Below are positions 8,620-16,569 of a DNA stretch of 64,000 bases, piece by piece (position 1 is the stretch's first letter; each line of letters starts with the position of its first letter). The position numbers were made by a program, and so were the translations under genes. Under the pieces are notes generated by a model, which worked only from the letters and a program-made list of their open reading frames with translations, made no database searches and was not told the DNA's origin. Source of the DNA: Sporomusaceae bacterium UBA7701 (GTDB lineage Bacteria > Bacillota > Negativicutes > Sporomusales > UBA7701); NCBI GenBank assembly GCA_002482545.1, contig DLGF01000014.1, forward strand, positions 331,268-395,267, read 5' to 3'.

Positions 8620-8835
8620 ATGCCTGATCTGGAATATCAAACCCACCACAGCGACCAGCAAGCGGACGCGAAAGAACAAGGGGTCGCCGATCCCATGGGC
8701 AATCTGGACCCGAACCTCAAGCCCGGCGATAAGCAGGTGGCCAACTACCTTATCCACCGGATGATCTGGGACGGGCAGGAAAAAGCCGGAAATGTCGTCA
8801 TCGACGAAGACGGGACGATGAAGATCCGGGAATAA
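8620..8835 (+). CDS. Hypothetical 71-residue acidic protein
   Basis: A small hydrophilic protein (MPDLEYQTHHSDQQADAKEQ at the N-terminus) with no signal peptide and no membrane segment. A strong AGAGGAGG ribosome site lies 10 bases before the ATG, which makes expression likely despite the size. The C-terminal half (NYLIHRMIWDGQEKAGNVVIDEDGTMKIRE) looks like a short helix followed by a beta-hairpin. I do not recognise the family. It is followed by the promoter region of the cupin gene, so it is probably monocistronic. Confidence 0.65.
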   Translation: MPDLEYQTHHSDQQADAKEQGVADPMGNLDPNLKPGDKQVANYLIHRMIWDGQEKAGNVVIDEDGTMKIRE

Positions 8836-8889
8836 GCTTGTCGAGCAGACGGCCCCGGCACAATTCCGGCGAAAATGGCCGCTGGGACG

Positions 8890-8932
8890 TGTGATTTGAA
8901 TCACTGCGCCCGGTCGGCGGCAGCAATATACT
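8890..8932 (+). promoter_or_regulatory. CRP/FNR-type operator with -10 box ahead of the cupin gene
   Basis: A 14-bp palindrome GTGATTTGAATCAC (8891-8904) inside TGTGATTTGAATCACT matches the TGTGA-N6-TCACA layout of CRP/FNR-family sites. A TATACT -10 lies at 8927-8932. With a start point near 8939, the palindrome is centred about 41.5 bases upstream, the class II activator position, and no -35 hexamer is visible. Positions are read directly; regulation by a CRP/FNR protein is inferred. Confidence 0.55.
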
Positions 8933-8966
8933 AAAGATAGAAAATTTCCCATTGGGAGGGGTAGCC

Positions 8967-9305
8967 ATGGAAAAGAAATATATTAAAAACATCGCCTTCA
9001 GTGAAGCGCTTGACTTGGCGTCCCTGGTGGATTATCAGCCGGGCCGGGTCGTCAGTCTCACCTTCGTGCAAAACGACGCTTTGAGTATGACGCTGTTCGC
9101 TTTCGGGCAGGGCGAGGGCGTCAGCACCCATTCCGCTCCGGGGGACGCGATGGTCTACATTCTGGATGGCGAGGCGGAAGTCACCGTCGGCGGCGAAAAG
9201 CTCCGGGCCAAAGCCGGGCAGACGGTGGTCATGCCCGCCGATGTTCCCCATGGGCTGGATGCCGTGGCGGATTTTAAAATGTTGCTTATCCTTGTCAAGC
9301 AGTAA
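8967..9305 (+). CDS. Single-domain cupin protein
   Basis: 112 residues forming one cupin beta-barrel. Cupin motif 1 is seen as STHSAPGDAMVYILDGEAEV and motif 2 as GQTVVMPADVPHGL; the two His and the motif 1 Glu/Asp positions fit metal binding, although the usual second His of motif 1 is replaced. The start ATG follows GGGAGGGG with good spacing; a TTG 15 bases upstream overlaps that site and is rejected. Single cupins of this type often act in detoxification or metabolite sensing in anaerobes, but nothing here fixes a substrate. The gene sits directly behind a CRP/FNR-type operator and promoter, suggesting control by oxygen, nitric oxide or a metabolite. Confidence 0.8.
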   Translation: MEKKYIKNIAFSEALDLASLVDYQPGRVVSLTFVQNDALSMTLFAFGQGEGVSTHSAPGDAMVYILDGEAEVTVGGEKLRAKAGQTVVMPADVPHGLDAVADFKMLLILVKQ

Positions 9306-9450
9306 CAACGGAGGATCCGTGCTCCGGGCGCGCGCAGCGGCCATATTAGGATATACCAGGGTATAAAAGGAGGTCTGTGCAGGGTCCGGATGCCGCCCGT
9401 CCGGAGTGACTCACTGCAAAGAGGGCTGGATGCAGCCTCCTACAAACCGC
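9306..9450. other. Noncoding, possibly structured segment
   Basis: No gene is seen. AGGAGG near 9369 can pair with CCTCCT near 9437, enclosing TCCGGA repeats and a GAGGGCTGGATGCAGCC stem. It could be part of a structured transcript read together with the hairpins that follow. I recognise no known RNA class. Confidence 0.3.
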
Positions 9451-9600
9451 AAGAAGGCGCTCCCGCGAGCGCCTTCCAGGCTGGCAAGAAAGGCCCATCT
9501 GCGGCACGCTCTTCCGGTGCGCCTTGCATCTGAACCTTTCTCGCCAGCCTGGGTTTGTCTATAATCCGGAAGGCGCTCATGGGAGCGCCTTCTTTTTTTT
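9451..9600. repeat. Intergenic inverted-repeat element between duplicate hairpins (copy A)
   Basis: Two hairpins with the same arms GAAGGCGCTC and GAGCGCCTTC lie at 9453-9476 and 9569-9592, with loops CCGC and ATGG. Between them the sequence begins with AGGCTGGCAAGAAAGG (9478-9493) and carries its inverted copy CCTTTCTCGCCAGCCT (9535-9550), with one mismatch. The same internal module occurs in the element at 30826-31177, also between two copies of one hairpin, but there the hairpin sequence is different. The element is noncoding. It lies between the convergent cupin and GGDEF genes. Confidence 0.6.
9569..9600 (+). terminator. Intrinsic terminator (right hairpin of copy A)
   Basis: The stem GAAGGCGCTC-ATGG-GAGCGCCTTC is followed by eight T residues on the plus strand. 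It ends transcripts coming from the cupin side before the convergent GGDEF gene. Confidence 0.8.
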
Positions 9601-9601
9601 G

Positions 9602-10525
9602 CTAATCCTCTATTCCTTTTCGCTTCTTCGCGAGATACATCGCCTTGTCGGCCACCTGGAGCAAGGTGTCGATATCCTGGCCGTCGCGGGGATAAAGGGC
9701 GATACCGACGCTGGCGCTGACGCTGAAATCGGTCTGTTCGAGCCGCAAAGGCTCCTCCAGCGCATCGATGATTTTTCGCAGCACCTTGAAAATTTCCGGC
9801 TCCCCGGCGACACCGGGCAGCATTACGGTAAATTCGTCGCCGCCAAGGCGGGCGACGACATCACTGCCCCGTACCGATCCGACCAGCCGTTCGGCGATTA
9901 GCTTCAGAGCATAATCGCCGATATAATGCCCCAAAGTGTCGTTGATGCCTTTAAACCGGTCCAGGTCCAGAAAGATGACCGCCAGTTGGCCCTGGCTGGC
10001 CCGGGCGTGAGCGAGCGCGATCGCCAGCTTGTCCCGGAGCAATACCCGGTTGGGCAAGCCCGTAAGCGGGTCATGATACGCCATATGGCGGATGGTTTGT
10101 TCATACCGTTTCCGTTCGGTGATATCCACCATCTGGCCGACAAAGTAGCAGGGCCGGCCACGGGCGTCGCGGACGAGAGAGACGTTGAGCAAAACATGAA
10201 TGATCTCGCCGTCCCGGCGCACGCACCGTTTCTCCATCGAACAGCGCGGCTTCTCGCCTTTAAGAAGCTCGCCGATCAGATCCATGTCCCGGTGCAGGTC
10301 CTCCGGATGGGTGATGTCCATAAGTCCCAGGGTTATAAGCAAATCAGGCGGATAGCCCAGGAGATCGGCCATCGCCTGATTGACGCGCATAAACCTTCCC
10401 TTGAGATTGCAGATCAGCATGCCAATCGGCGCGTGTTCAAAGATCAGCCGGAACCGCTCTTCACTTTCCCGAAGAGCCGAAAGAGCCGGATTGTATCCTT
10501 TTAGATAGGAAGCATGCCGCTCCAT
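9602..10525 (-). CDS. PAS-GGDEF diguanylate cyclase
   Basis: 307 residues. A PAS sensor domain (about residues 22-138, with FRLIFEHAPIGMLICN at its start and MVDITERKRYEQT at its end) is joined to a GGDEF domain that makes cyclic di-GMP from two GTP. The active-site motif RLGGDEF is intact (Gly-Gly-Asp-Glu-Phe at 228-232). An RxxD allosteric I-site (RGSD, 219-222) stands exactly five residues before it, so the enzyme should be active and product-inhibited. No transmembrane segment is present, so it senses a cytoplasmic signal. An AAGGTGAG sequence precedes the ATG. It is probably monocistronic. Confidence 0.92.
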   Translation of the reverse strand: MERHASYLKGYNPALSALRESEERFRLIFEHAPIGMLICNLKGRFMRVNQAMADLLGYPPDLLITLGLMDITHPEDLHRDMDLIGELLKGEKPRCSMEKRCVRRDGEIIHVLLNVSLVRDARGRPCYFVGQMVDITERKRYEQTIRHMAYHDPLTGLPNRVLLRDKLAIALAHARASQGQLAVIFLDLDRFKGINDTLGHYIGDYALKLIAERLVGSVRGSDVVARLGGDEFTVMLPGVAGEPEIFKVLRKIIDALEEPLRLEQTDFSVSASVGIALYPRDGQDIDTLLQVADKAMYLAKKRKGIED

Positions 10526-10631
10526 GGGCTTCTCACCTTCACCACTTTACTGTAGAATGAAATAATTCGTTGTCTGATTCTAAATTCCTGCAAAATTGGG
10601 ATAATTTTCTAGATAAAAGCGCCGGCGCAAA

Positions 10632-11213
10632 CTAACGCTTGCGCTCAGCGCCGTAAATCAAGCCGGCGAGCGAGGGCTGCGCGGCTTCCGCCATAACGGC
10701 GTAGCCGTCCAAACTGGGATGAACTCCGTCAACAAAAAGACCGGTCCGCACCTTGCCGCTCGGCGCATCGATGAAGGGCGAATAAAAGTCCAGGATGGAC
10801 GCGGCGAACTCCGTCGCCAGCAAACGCAGGGAAGAGCGGTATTCAGCCAGCCGGGCCTCTTCCCTGCCGATAATCGGCGGCGGCAGGCCGATGACCGGAG
10901 CCAGTCCGCTCCCGCGGGCATGTTCGAGCATTGCCGCCATCTGTTCCCGGAATTCCCGGACGCCGACGCCGGAATAAGCGTCGTTGCTCCCGCCGGTGAT
11001 GATCACCGCCGTGGCTTTGTGGGCACTGATCTCCGCGGCAAAGCGCCCGAGCATATCGCCTGCTGTTTCGCCGCATATTCCCCTGTTGATGATCAGAATA
11101 CGGAGCTGCCGCGAAACCAGGTTTACCCAAGAGCAGTCAGGAGGGTAGGGAAAGCCGCAGGTTAGCGAGTCGCCGATGGCCAGCAGGCGATGGGCAAGCG
11201 TACGATTGCTCAT
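10632..11213 (-). CDS. SGNH/GDSL-family hydrolase
   Basis: A small esterase/lipase-type hydrolase of about 193 residues. The SGNH blocks are all visible: AIGDSLTCG (Ser nucleophile), GICGETAGDM (Gly), GGSNDAYSG (Asn) and VDGVHPSLDG (catalytic Asp and His). There is no signal peptide, so it acts in the cytosol. The natural substrate is unknown; relatives include acyl-CoA thioesterase I/lysophospholipase-like and carbohydrate esterase-like proteins. The ATG overlaps the stop of the upstream zinc-ribbon gene (ATGA), which shows translational coupling. An upstream in-frame alternative start at 11252 would lie inside that gene. Confidence 0.88.
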   Translation of the reverse strand: MSNRTLAHRLLAIGDSLTCGFPYPPDCSWVNLVSRQLRILIINRGICGETAGDMLGRFAAEISAHKATAVIITGGSNDAYSGVGVREFREQMAAMLEHARGSGLAPVIGLPPPIIGREEARLAEYRSSLRLLATEFAASILDFYSPFIDAPSGKVRTGLFVDGVHPSLDGYAVMAEAAQPSLAGLIYGAERKR

Positions 11214-11620
11214 TTGGCCGGCAACCTCCGGCGAAATTTCAGATTGAACCACGCTTCGCCTTTCGCGATTTTCTCCCAGCCGTCTTTCTCCAGACTGTCG
11301 GCCAGGGCCGCGAGGGCTTTGCGGTGTCCTTTATTCTCGTAGTTTGGCGCGTAATAGTCGCCAAGCCCGGCCTTGATCTGCGGCGACTCGCCGGCCTCAT
11401 ATTCTCCGCCGGGCCCTTTGGCCTGAGCCCGGAACTGAAAAACATCCCGCGGGAAAATGCCCCACTTTTCGCCCAATAAATCCGGCAGGATTTCGCAAGT
11501 CTCCCATTCCGGCGGGGGCTGATCGCGCTTTTCTTCCCGCGCCCGGCGCTCCGTGCCGCAGTGGCTGCAAAAATTCGCCGCTGCCGGAAGCTCTGTTCCA
11601 CAATGATGACAAAAAGACAT
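11210..11620 (-). CDS. Zinc-ribbon protein of unknown function
   Basis: 136 residues. The N-terminal zinc ribbon has two CxxC pairs (MSFCHHCG and NFCSHCG) within the first 25 residues, and is followed by a charged linker and a C-terminal domain I do not recognise (ETCEILPDLLGEKWGIFPRDVFQFRA begins it with alternating strands). I chose the third in-frame ATG because GGGAGG sits seven bases before it. The gene is translationally coupled to the SGNH hydrolase downstream, suggesting a shared job. Proteins of this shape are often adaptors; no function is assigned. Confidence 0.75.
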   Translation of the reverse strand: MSFCHHCGTELPAAANFCSHCGTERRAREEKRDQPPPEWETCEILPDLLGEKWGIFPRDVFQFRAQAKGPGGEYEAGESPQIKAGLGDYYAPNYENKGHRKALAALADSLEKDGWEKIAKGEAWFNLKFRRRLPAK

Positions 11621-11935
11621 GGCCATACCTCCCAGAGGCGTCATCCACCCATTTTACTCGTTAGTATACCGGAATAGCCCTTACCATCATTCCCCGCCGG
11701 GCCGGCAAATCCCTTCAGCGGCTGACGGCGGCGGGTCCGGGACGCCGGGGAAATACGACAGAATTCCAGAATAATCCTTTAGACAAATCCTTGCCTTTTT
11801 GTTAGAGTTAAAACAATCAGCACATATGTGTACTGACAATAGAATAATATTGTAAATTTAATTATTTTATTAGGTTTTTCCAAGGACTCTTTACAATTTT
11901 TCCATCCGTTATCAGCCGACAAAGGAGGGGTTTCG
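11621..11935. other. Divergent promoter region between the zinc-ribbon gene and prkA
   Basis: About 315 bases without a gene. The left third is G+C-rich with a GCCGGGCCGGC-type stem. The right half (11780-11890) is strongly A+T-rich and is the likely promoter region for prkA. I could not assign one promoter class with confidence. Confidence 0.4.
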
Positions 11936-13861
11936 ATGGCCAGATTCGATTTTGAAAGCTTAATCAAAAAAGACCGGGAAGCGCGCCAGCACGATCATTT
12001 TTCCGGCACGCTCCTGGACTATCTGGAGATTGTCAGGAAGAACTCGAAGGCGGCCATGCTGGCCCATCAGCGCATGCACGAATTGCTCACCGCGCCGGGC
12101 GTGGAGACCGTCAATACCGAGGAGCACCCCCGCCTGAAGAAAATCTACGGCAGCGAAACGCTGAAGCGGTATGCCTTTTTCAAAGATTTCTACGGCATTG
12201 AAAAAAGCGTGATGAAGATAGTCCGCTACTTTCATGCGGCAGCCATGAAAGGGGAGGAATCCCGCCAGGTGCTGTACCTTGTCGGACCGGTCGGAGCCGG
12301 CAAATCGTCGCTGATGGAGGCTCTGAAAAAGGCTCTGGAAATGAGCCCGCCGATATACAGCATAAAAGACTGCCCCATGCGGGAAGAGCCGCTCCACCTG
12401 ATTCCCAAGCACCTGCGGCCCCGGTTCGAAGACCTGCTGGGCGTCAAAATCGAGGGAGACCTTTGCCCCGTCTGCCGCTACCGCCTGAAAAACGAATACA
12501 GCGGAGAATTCGAGCGGTTCCCGGTAACCACCAGCGAGTTTTCCATCCGCTCCCGGAAAGGCGTCGGCGTCGTGCCCCCGGTCGATCCCAACAACCAGGA
12601 CACTTCGGTGTTGTCCGGCTCGGTGGATATTTCCAAAATGGACCTGTACCCTGAAGACGACCCCCGGGTGCTGTCGCTGAACGGCGCTTTCAATGTCGGC
12701 AATCGCGGCATCGTCGAGTTCATCGAGGTATTCAAGAACGATGTGGAGTACCTCCATACGATGATCACCGCCACCCAGGAAAAGTCCATTCCGTCACCCG
12801 GCAAAGGTTCGATGATTTACTTCGACGGCATCATTCTCGCTCATTCCAACGAGGCCGAATGGAACAAGTTCAAGGCGGACCATACCAACGAAGCCATTCT
12901 GGACCGGATCGTCAAGGTGGAGGTCCCTTACTGCCTGGAACTGGACGAAGAAGTGAAGATTTATCAAAAGCTCCTCAAGAACAGCAGTTTCAGCGCTCAT
13001 ATCGCTCCCCACACCATCGAAGCGGCGTCCATGTACGCCATCCTCACCCGCCTGGCGCCTTCGGCAAAGGTGGACCCGCTTACCAAGCTCAAAATATACA
13101 ACGGCGAAGACATCGTCGAAAAGGGCGCGACCAAAAAGGTAGACATCTTCGAACTGCGGGACGAGGCAACCCGCGAAGGCATGTCCGGCATCTCGACCCG
13201 CTTCATCATGAAAGCGCTGGACACGGCGCTGTCGGATTCGGAGTGCAATTGCATCAACCCCATCGCCGTCATCGAGACTCTTGTTAAAGCTACCAAAGAA
13301 ATGACCATCGCCGATGATGAAAAGAAACGGTTCCTGAACTTTCTGCAAGACTCGATCAAGAAAGAATACAATAAGATCCTCGAAAAAGAGGTTACCCGGG
13401 CGTTCATTCACGGTTACCGCGAGCAGGCGGAAAGCCTCTTCAACAACTATCTCGATCATGCCGAAGCCTTTATCAGCGCCCGTAGGATCAAAGACCGCAG
13501 CACCGGTGAAGAGCTTGAGCCCGATGTCAAGTTTCTGGAGTCGATTGAGGAGCAGATCGGGATTACCGGCACAGCCGCCCGCGGGTTCCGCCAGGATGTC
13601 ACCGCCTATATGTTCTCGGTCCTGCGCAGCGGCGGCGTAGTGGATTATCGTTCCTACGAGCCGCTGAAAGAAGCGATTGAAAAGAAGCTCACCGCTTCGG
13701 TCAAGGAACTGTCCCGCATTGTCACCAAGGCCAGGGTCCGGGACAAGGAGCAGGATGGCAAATATAACGCCATGGTCGACGAAATGAAGTCCAACGGGTA
13801 TTGCGACCATTGCTGCAATGTCGTTCTCAAATACGCCGCCAACAACCTCTGGAAGGACTGA
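11936..13861 (+). CDS. prkA: PrkA-family serine protein kinase
   Basis: 641 residues, full length for PrkA/YeaG. The N-terminal AAA+ domain has a Walker A motif GPVGAGKS at residues 117-124; the C-terminal PrkA kinase-like region follows (about 420-640). A small CPVCRYRL knuckle lies near residue 180. In Bacillus subtilis PrkA acts in sporulation, and in E. coli YeaG works in starvation response; recent work describes Lon-type protease activity for B. subtilis PrkA. An AAAGGAGGGG ribosome site precedes the ATG. It is the first gene of a three-gene operon with yhbH (28 bp gap) and spoVR, a widespread conserved trio in spore formers and proteobacteria. Confidence 0.96.
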   Translation: MARFDFESLIKKDREARQHDHFSGTLLDYLEIVRKNSKAAMLAHQRMHELLTAPGVETVNTEEHPRLKKIYGSETLKRYAFFKDFYGIEKSVMKIVRYFHAAAMKGEESRQVLYLVGPVGAGKSSLMEALKKALEMSPPIYSIKDCPMREEPLHLIPKHLRPRFEDLLGVKIEGDLCPVCRYRLKNEYSGEFERFPVTTSEFSIRSRKGVGVVPPVDPNNQDTSVLSGSVDISKMDLYPEDDPRVLSLNGAFNVGNRGIVEFIEVFKNDVEYLHTMITATQEKSIPSPGKGSMIYFDGIILAHSNEAEWNKFKADHTNEAILDRIVKVEVPYCLELDEEVKIYQKLLKNSSFSAHIAPHTIEAASMYAILTRLAPSAKVDPLTKLKIYNGEDIVEKGATKKVDIFELRDEATREGMSGISTRFIMKALDTALSDSECNCINPIAVIETLVKATKEMTIADDEKKRFLNFLQDSIKKEYNKILEKEVTRAFIHGYREQAESLFNNYLDHAEAFISARRIKDRSTGEELEPDVKFLESIEEQIGITGTAARGFRQDVTAYMFSVLRSGGVVDYRSYEPLKEAIEKKLTASVKELSRIVTKARVRDKEQDGKYNAMVDEMKSNGYCDHCCNVVLKYAANNLWKD

Positions 13862-13889
13862 CGGCTTACGCCGGAAGGAGGAATGATCT

Positions 13890-15056
13890 TTGGCGATATT
13901 CAAAGACAACAGCGCCAGCCAGTCCGACCGCTCCGCCTGGGACCGCAAGCGTCACCGCCAGTTGGTCGAGGATGCCATCAAAAAGAATCTCGGCGATATC
14001 GTCGCTGAAGAAAGCATCATCGGCCAAAGCAAGGATAAAAAGGTCAAGGTGCCGGTCAAAGGCATCCGGGAGTACCAGTTCATCTACGGCAAAAATGCCG
14101 GCGGCGTCGCTTCCGGCAAGGGCGGCGAAGAACGGGGCCAGACGATCGGCCGGGCCGACGGCGGCGGGGAGCAGGGCCAGGGCCGCCAGGCCGGCTCCGA
14201 TCCGGGCGAAGACATTTATGAAACCGAGATTACCCTGGAAGAGCTTATCCAGTATCTTTTCGAAGATTTACAACTACCGGACATGGAGAAGAAAAAATTC
14301 TCCTATCTGGAATCGGAGCGGAAATGCAAACGCTCCGGGCACCAGCGCAAAGGCATCCCGCCCCGTCTGGACAAGAAGCAATCGGTAATGGAAAAAATCA
14401 AACGGGAACAGGCGGCCAGGCGGAACGCCGAACCGGTCGGGGCTGCGGGCCGCGTTCCCTTCCGCGAGGACGATCTCCGCTATTTCCGCATCAGGGAGGA
14501 TGTCCGCAAACATTCCAACGCGGTTGTCATCTGCATTATGGATACCTCGGGTTCCATGGACCAAACCAAGAAATATCTGGCCCGGAGCTTCTATTTTCTG
14601 CTCTATCAGTTCGTCCGTTACAAGTACGAGAACGTCGAAGTGGTATTCATCGCCCACACCACGGAAGCGCAAGAAGTGAGCGAGCAGGACTTTTTCCATC
14701 GCGGCGAGTCCGGCGGAACCCATATTTCCAGCGGTTACGCCAAGGCCTTGGAAGTCATCGAGCAGCGCTACAGTCCGGCCGTCTGGAATATCTACAGTTT
14801 CCACTGTTCGGACGGCGACAACTGGTCCGAGGATACGCCGAAAGCGGTTGCCCTAGCCAAGGAATTGTGCCGGGCAGGCAATCTGTTCGGCTATGGGGAA
14901 ATCACGACCGACGCCTGGGGCAGTTCGATCCGCAAGACCTATAGCGACGCCATCCAGTCCGCCAACTTTGTCATGGCCACCCTCCGCAGCAAGGAGGATG
15001 TATGGCCGGCCTTCAAGCGCATCCTGGAGAAGGAATCGGCCGGAGGTGACGAGTGA
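13890..15056 (+). CDS. yhbH: YhbH/DUF444 von Willebrand A-type protein
   Basis: 388 residues with a TTG start; GGAAGGAGG lies 10 bases upstream and no ATG is available in the right place. This is the DUF444 (YhbH/YeaH) family. A basic N-terminal part is followed by a Gly/Gln-rich low-complexity linker (about residues 70-105), then a vWA-like domain with the metal-ion site motif CIMDTSGSMD near residue 217. It is the middle gene of prkA-yhbH-spoVR, whose products are thought to work together in sporulation or stress; the molecular role is not settled. The stop codon overlaps the spoVR start by one base. Confidence 0.93.
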   Translation: MAIFKDNSASQSDRSAWDRKRHRQLVEDAIKKNLGDIVAEESIIGQSKDKKVKVPVKGIREYQFIYGKNAGGVASGKGGEERGQTIGRADGGGEQGQGRQAGSDPGEDIYETEITLEELIQYLFEDLQLPDMEKKKFSYLESERKCKRSGHQRKGIPPRLDKKQSVMEKIKREQAARRNAEPVGAAGRVPFREDDLRYFRIREDVRKHSNAVVICIMDTSGSMDQTKKYLARSFYFLLYQFVRYKYENVEVVFIAHTTEAQEVSEQDFFHRGESGGTHISSGYAKALEVIEQRYSPAVWNIYSFHCSDGDNWSEDTPKAVALAKELCRAGNLFGYGEITTDAWGSSIRKTYSDAIQSANFVMATLRSKEDVWPAFKRILEKESAGGDE

Positions 15057-16348
15057 TGCAGGCCTATTCGCTGAACGACCTGGAAACATGGAACGAGCGT
15101 ATTGAGGAACTTGTCCGGGCCGCCGGCCTTGACTGCTATGACCAGGAATTCGAAATCTGCACCTACGAGGATATGCTGTGCTACGAGGCCTATGCCGGGA
15201 TGCCGGCCCACTATCCGCACTGGAGTTTCGGCAAGACCTACGAGCGGCAGCGGACCTTCTATCAATACAATCTGGTCGGGCTTCCCTATGAAATGGTCAT
15301 AAACTCGGACCCCTGCATCGCCTACCTGATGCGGGACAATACGCTGCTGCTGCAAATCCTGACGATGGCTCACGTCTATGGCCACAACGATTTTTTCAAA
15401 AATAACCGGTTATTCCGGCGCGATACCCGCGCCGAGCTGACGGTGGAAATGTTTAAGGCCCATGCCGACCGGGTACGAAGTTACATCCAGGATCCCAGCA
15501 TCGGGCCGGCCAAAGTCGAACGAATTCTGGACGCCGCCCACGCCCTCCGCTTTCAGGTCTCCCGCAGCGGCGAGCCGCCCCTGTCCGTTCTGGCGGAGGA
15601 AACGCCCGGCAGCATTCCCCCGCGGCTTGAGGAAGACCTCCTCGCTTTTCTCGCCGAACGGGGCAAGCTGGCGGAGTGGGAGCAGGACCTGGTGAACATC
15701 GTCCGGGCGGAATCCCTCTATTTCATCCCCCAGTTGGAAACAAAAATCATGAACGAAGGCTGGGCCAGCTACTGGCACTATAAAACCCTCCAGGAGCTTG
15801 AGCTGCCGCAGGGTCTCCATTTCGAGTTCCTTCAGCGGCACAACCTGGTCATCCGTCCTCATCTGCAAAGTCTGAATCCCTACTATGTCGGCTTTAAAAT
15901 GTTTGAGGCGCTGGATAAAACCTATGGGCGGCAAAAACTTAAGGAGGTAAGGGCCACCGAGCGGGACCAGTCTTTTATCCGGCGGTTTCTCACCCGCGAG
16001 CTGGCCGAGGAGATGAACCTTTTTTCCTACGGGGCCGCGGGAAACGACCTGGTGATCGAGGAAACAGCGGACGAAGACGGCTGGAAAGCCGTGCGGGACA
16101 CTCTCGCCAATTCCGCCGGCCTCGGCGGCGTCCCGGTCATCCGGCCCGCATCGCTGGCCAAGGGCACCCTGGTGCTGGAGCATGTATCCGACGGTCGGGA
16201 ACTGGAAATGGTCTATGCCCGGGAAACGCTAAAACATATTGTCGATCTGTGGGGCGGCAAGCTGGAGCTGCTGACGGTCCTGGAAGGCCGTCCGATCGGT
16301 ATCGTCTGCGATGAAGACAAAAATATAACCTGGAGTGACAGGACGTAA
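15056..16348 (+). CDS. spoVR: SpoVR-family protein
   Basis: 430 residues, full length for SpoVR (YcgB in E. coli). SpoVR affects spore cortex formation in B. subtilis. Family-typical segments include CTYEDMLCYEAYAGMPAHYPHW near residue 40 and MNEGWASYWHYK near residue 230, the latter with a His that is conserved in the family. The start is an ATG that shares one base with the yhbH stop (TGATG), with GGAGGTG upstream; a GTG three bases earlier is the alternative. The last gene of the trio, followed by a textbook terminator. Confidence 0.95.
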   Translation: MQAYSLNDLETWNERIEELVRAAGLDCYDQEFEICTYEDMLCYEAYAGMPAHYPHWSFGKTYERQRTFYQYNLVGLPYEMVINSDPCIAYLMRDNTLLLQILTMAHVYGHNDFFKNNRLFRRDTRAELTVEMFKAHADRVRSYIQDPSIGPAKVERILDAAHALRFQVSRSGEPPLSVLAEETPGSIPPRLEEDLLAFLAERGKLAEWEQDLVNIVRAESLYFIPQLETKIMNEGWASYWHYKTLQELELPQGLHFEFLQRHNLVIRPHLQSLNPYYVGFKMFEALDKTYGRQKLKEVRATERDQSFIRRFLTRELAEEMNLFSYGAAGNDLVIEETADEDGWKAVRDTLANSAGLGGVPVIRPASLAKGTLVLEHVSDGRELEMVYARETLKHIVDLWGGKLELLTVLEGRPIGIVCDEDKNITWSDRT

Positions 16349-16375
16349 AAGACAGGCCGCACGGCCTGTCTTTTT
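16347..16375 (+). terminator. Terminator of the prkA-yhbH-spoVR operon
   Basis: Arms AAAAGACAGGCCG and CGGCCTGTCTTTT with a two-base loop and a trailing T-run start at the spoVR stop codon. The A-rich left flank also permits function in the opposite direction. Confidence 0.85.
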
Positions 16376-16569
16376 ACTTCAATCCGTCTCGCCGGCCCGA
16401 TTGCGTCTCTGAATTCTCAAGTTCTAGGCCCGTAAAACAGCTAAAATCAATTTCTTTGCAGGAAATCCCTGTAAAAATGAAGTTGACCGACCAGTCCATT
16501 CAAGGCTACACTGATATCGCAGGTAAGTATATATATTTTAGGAAGAGACAAGATTATGGAGGTTATATC

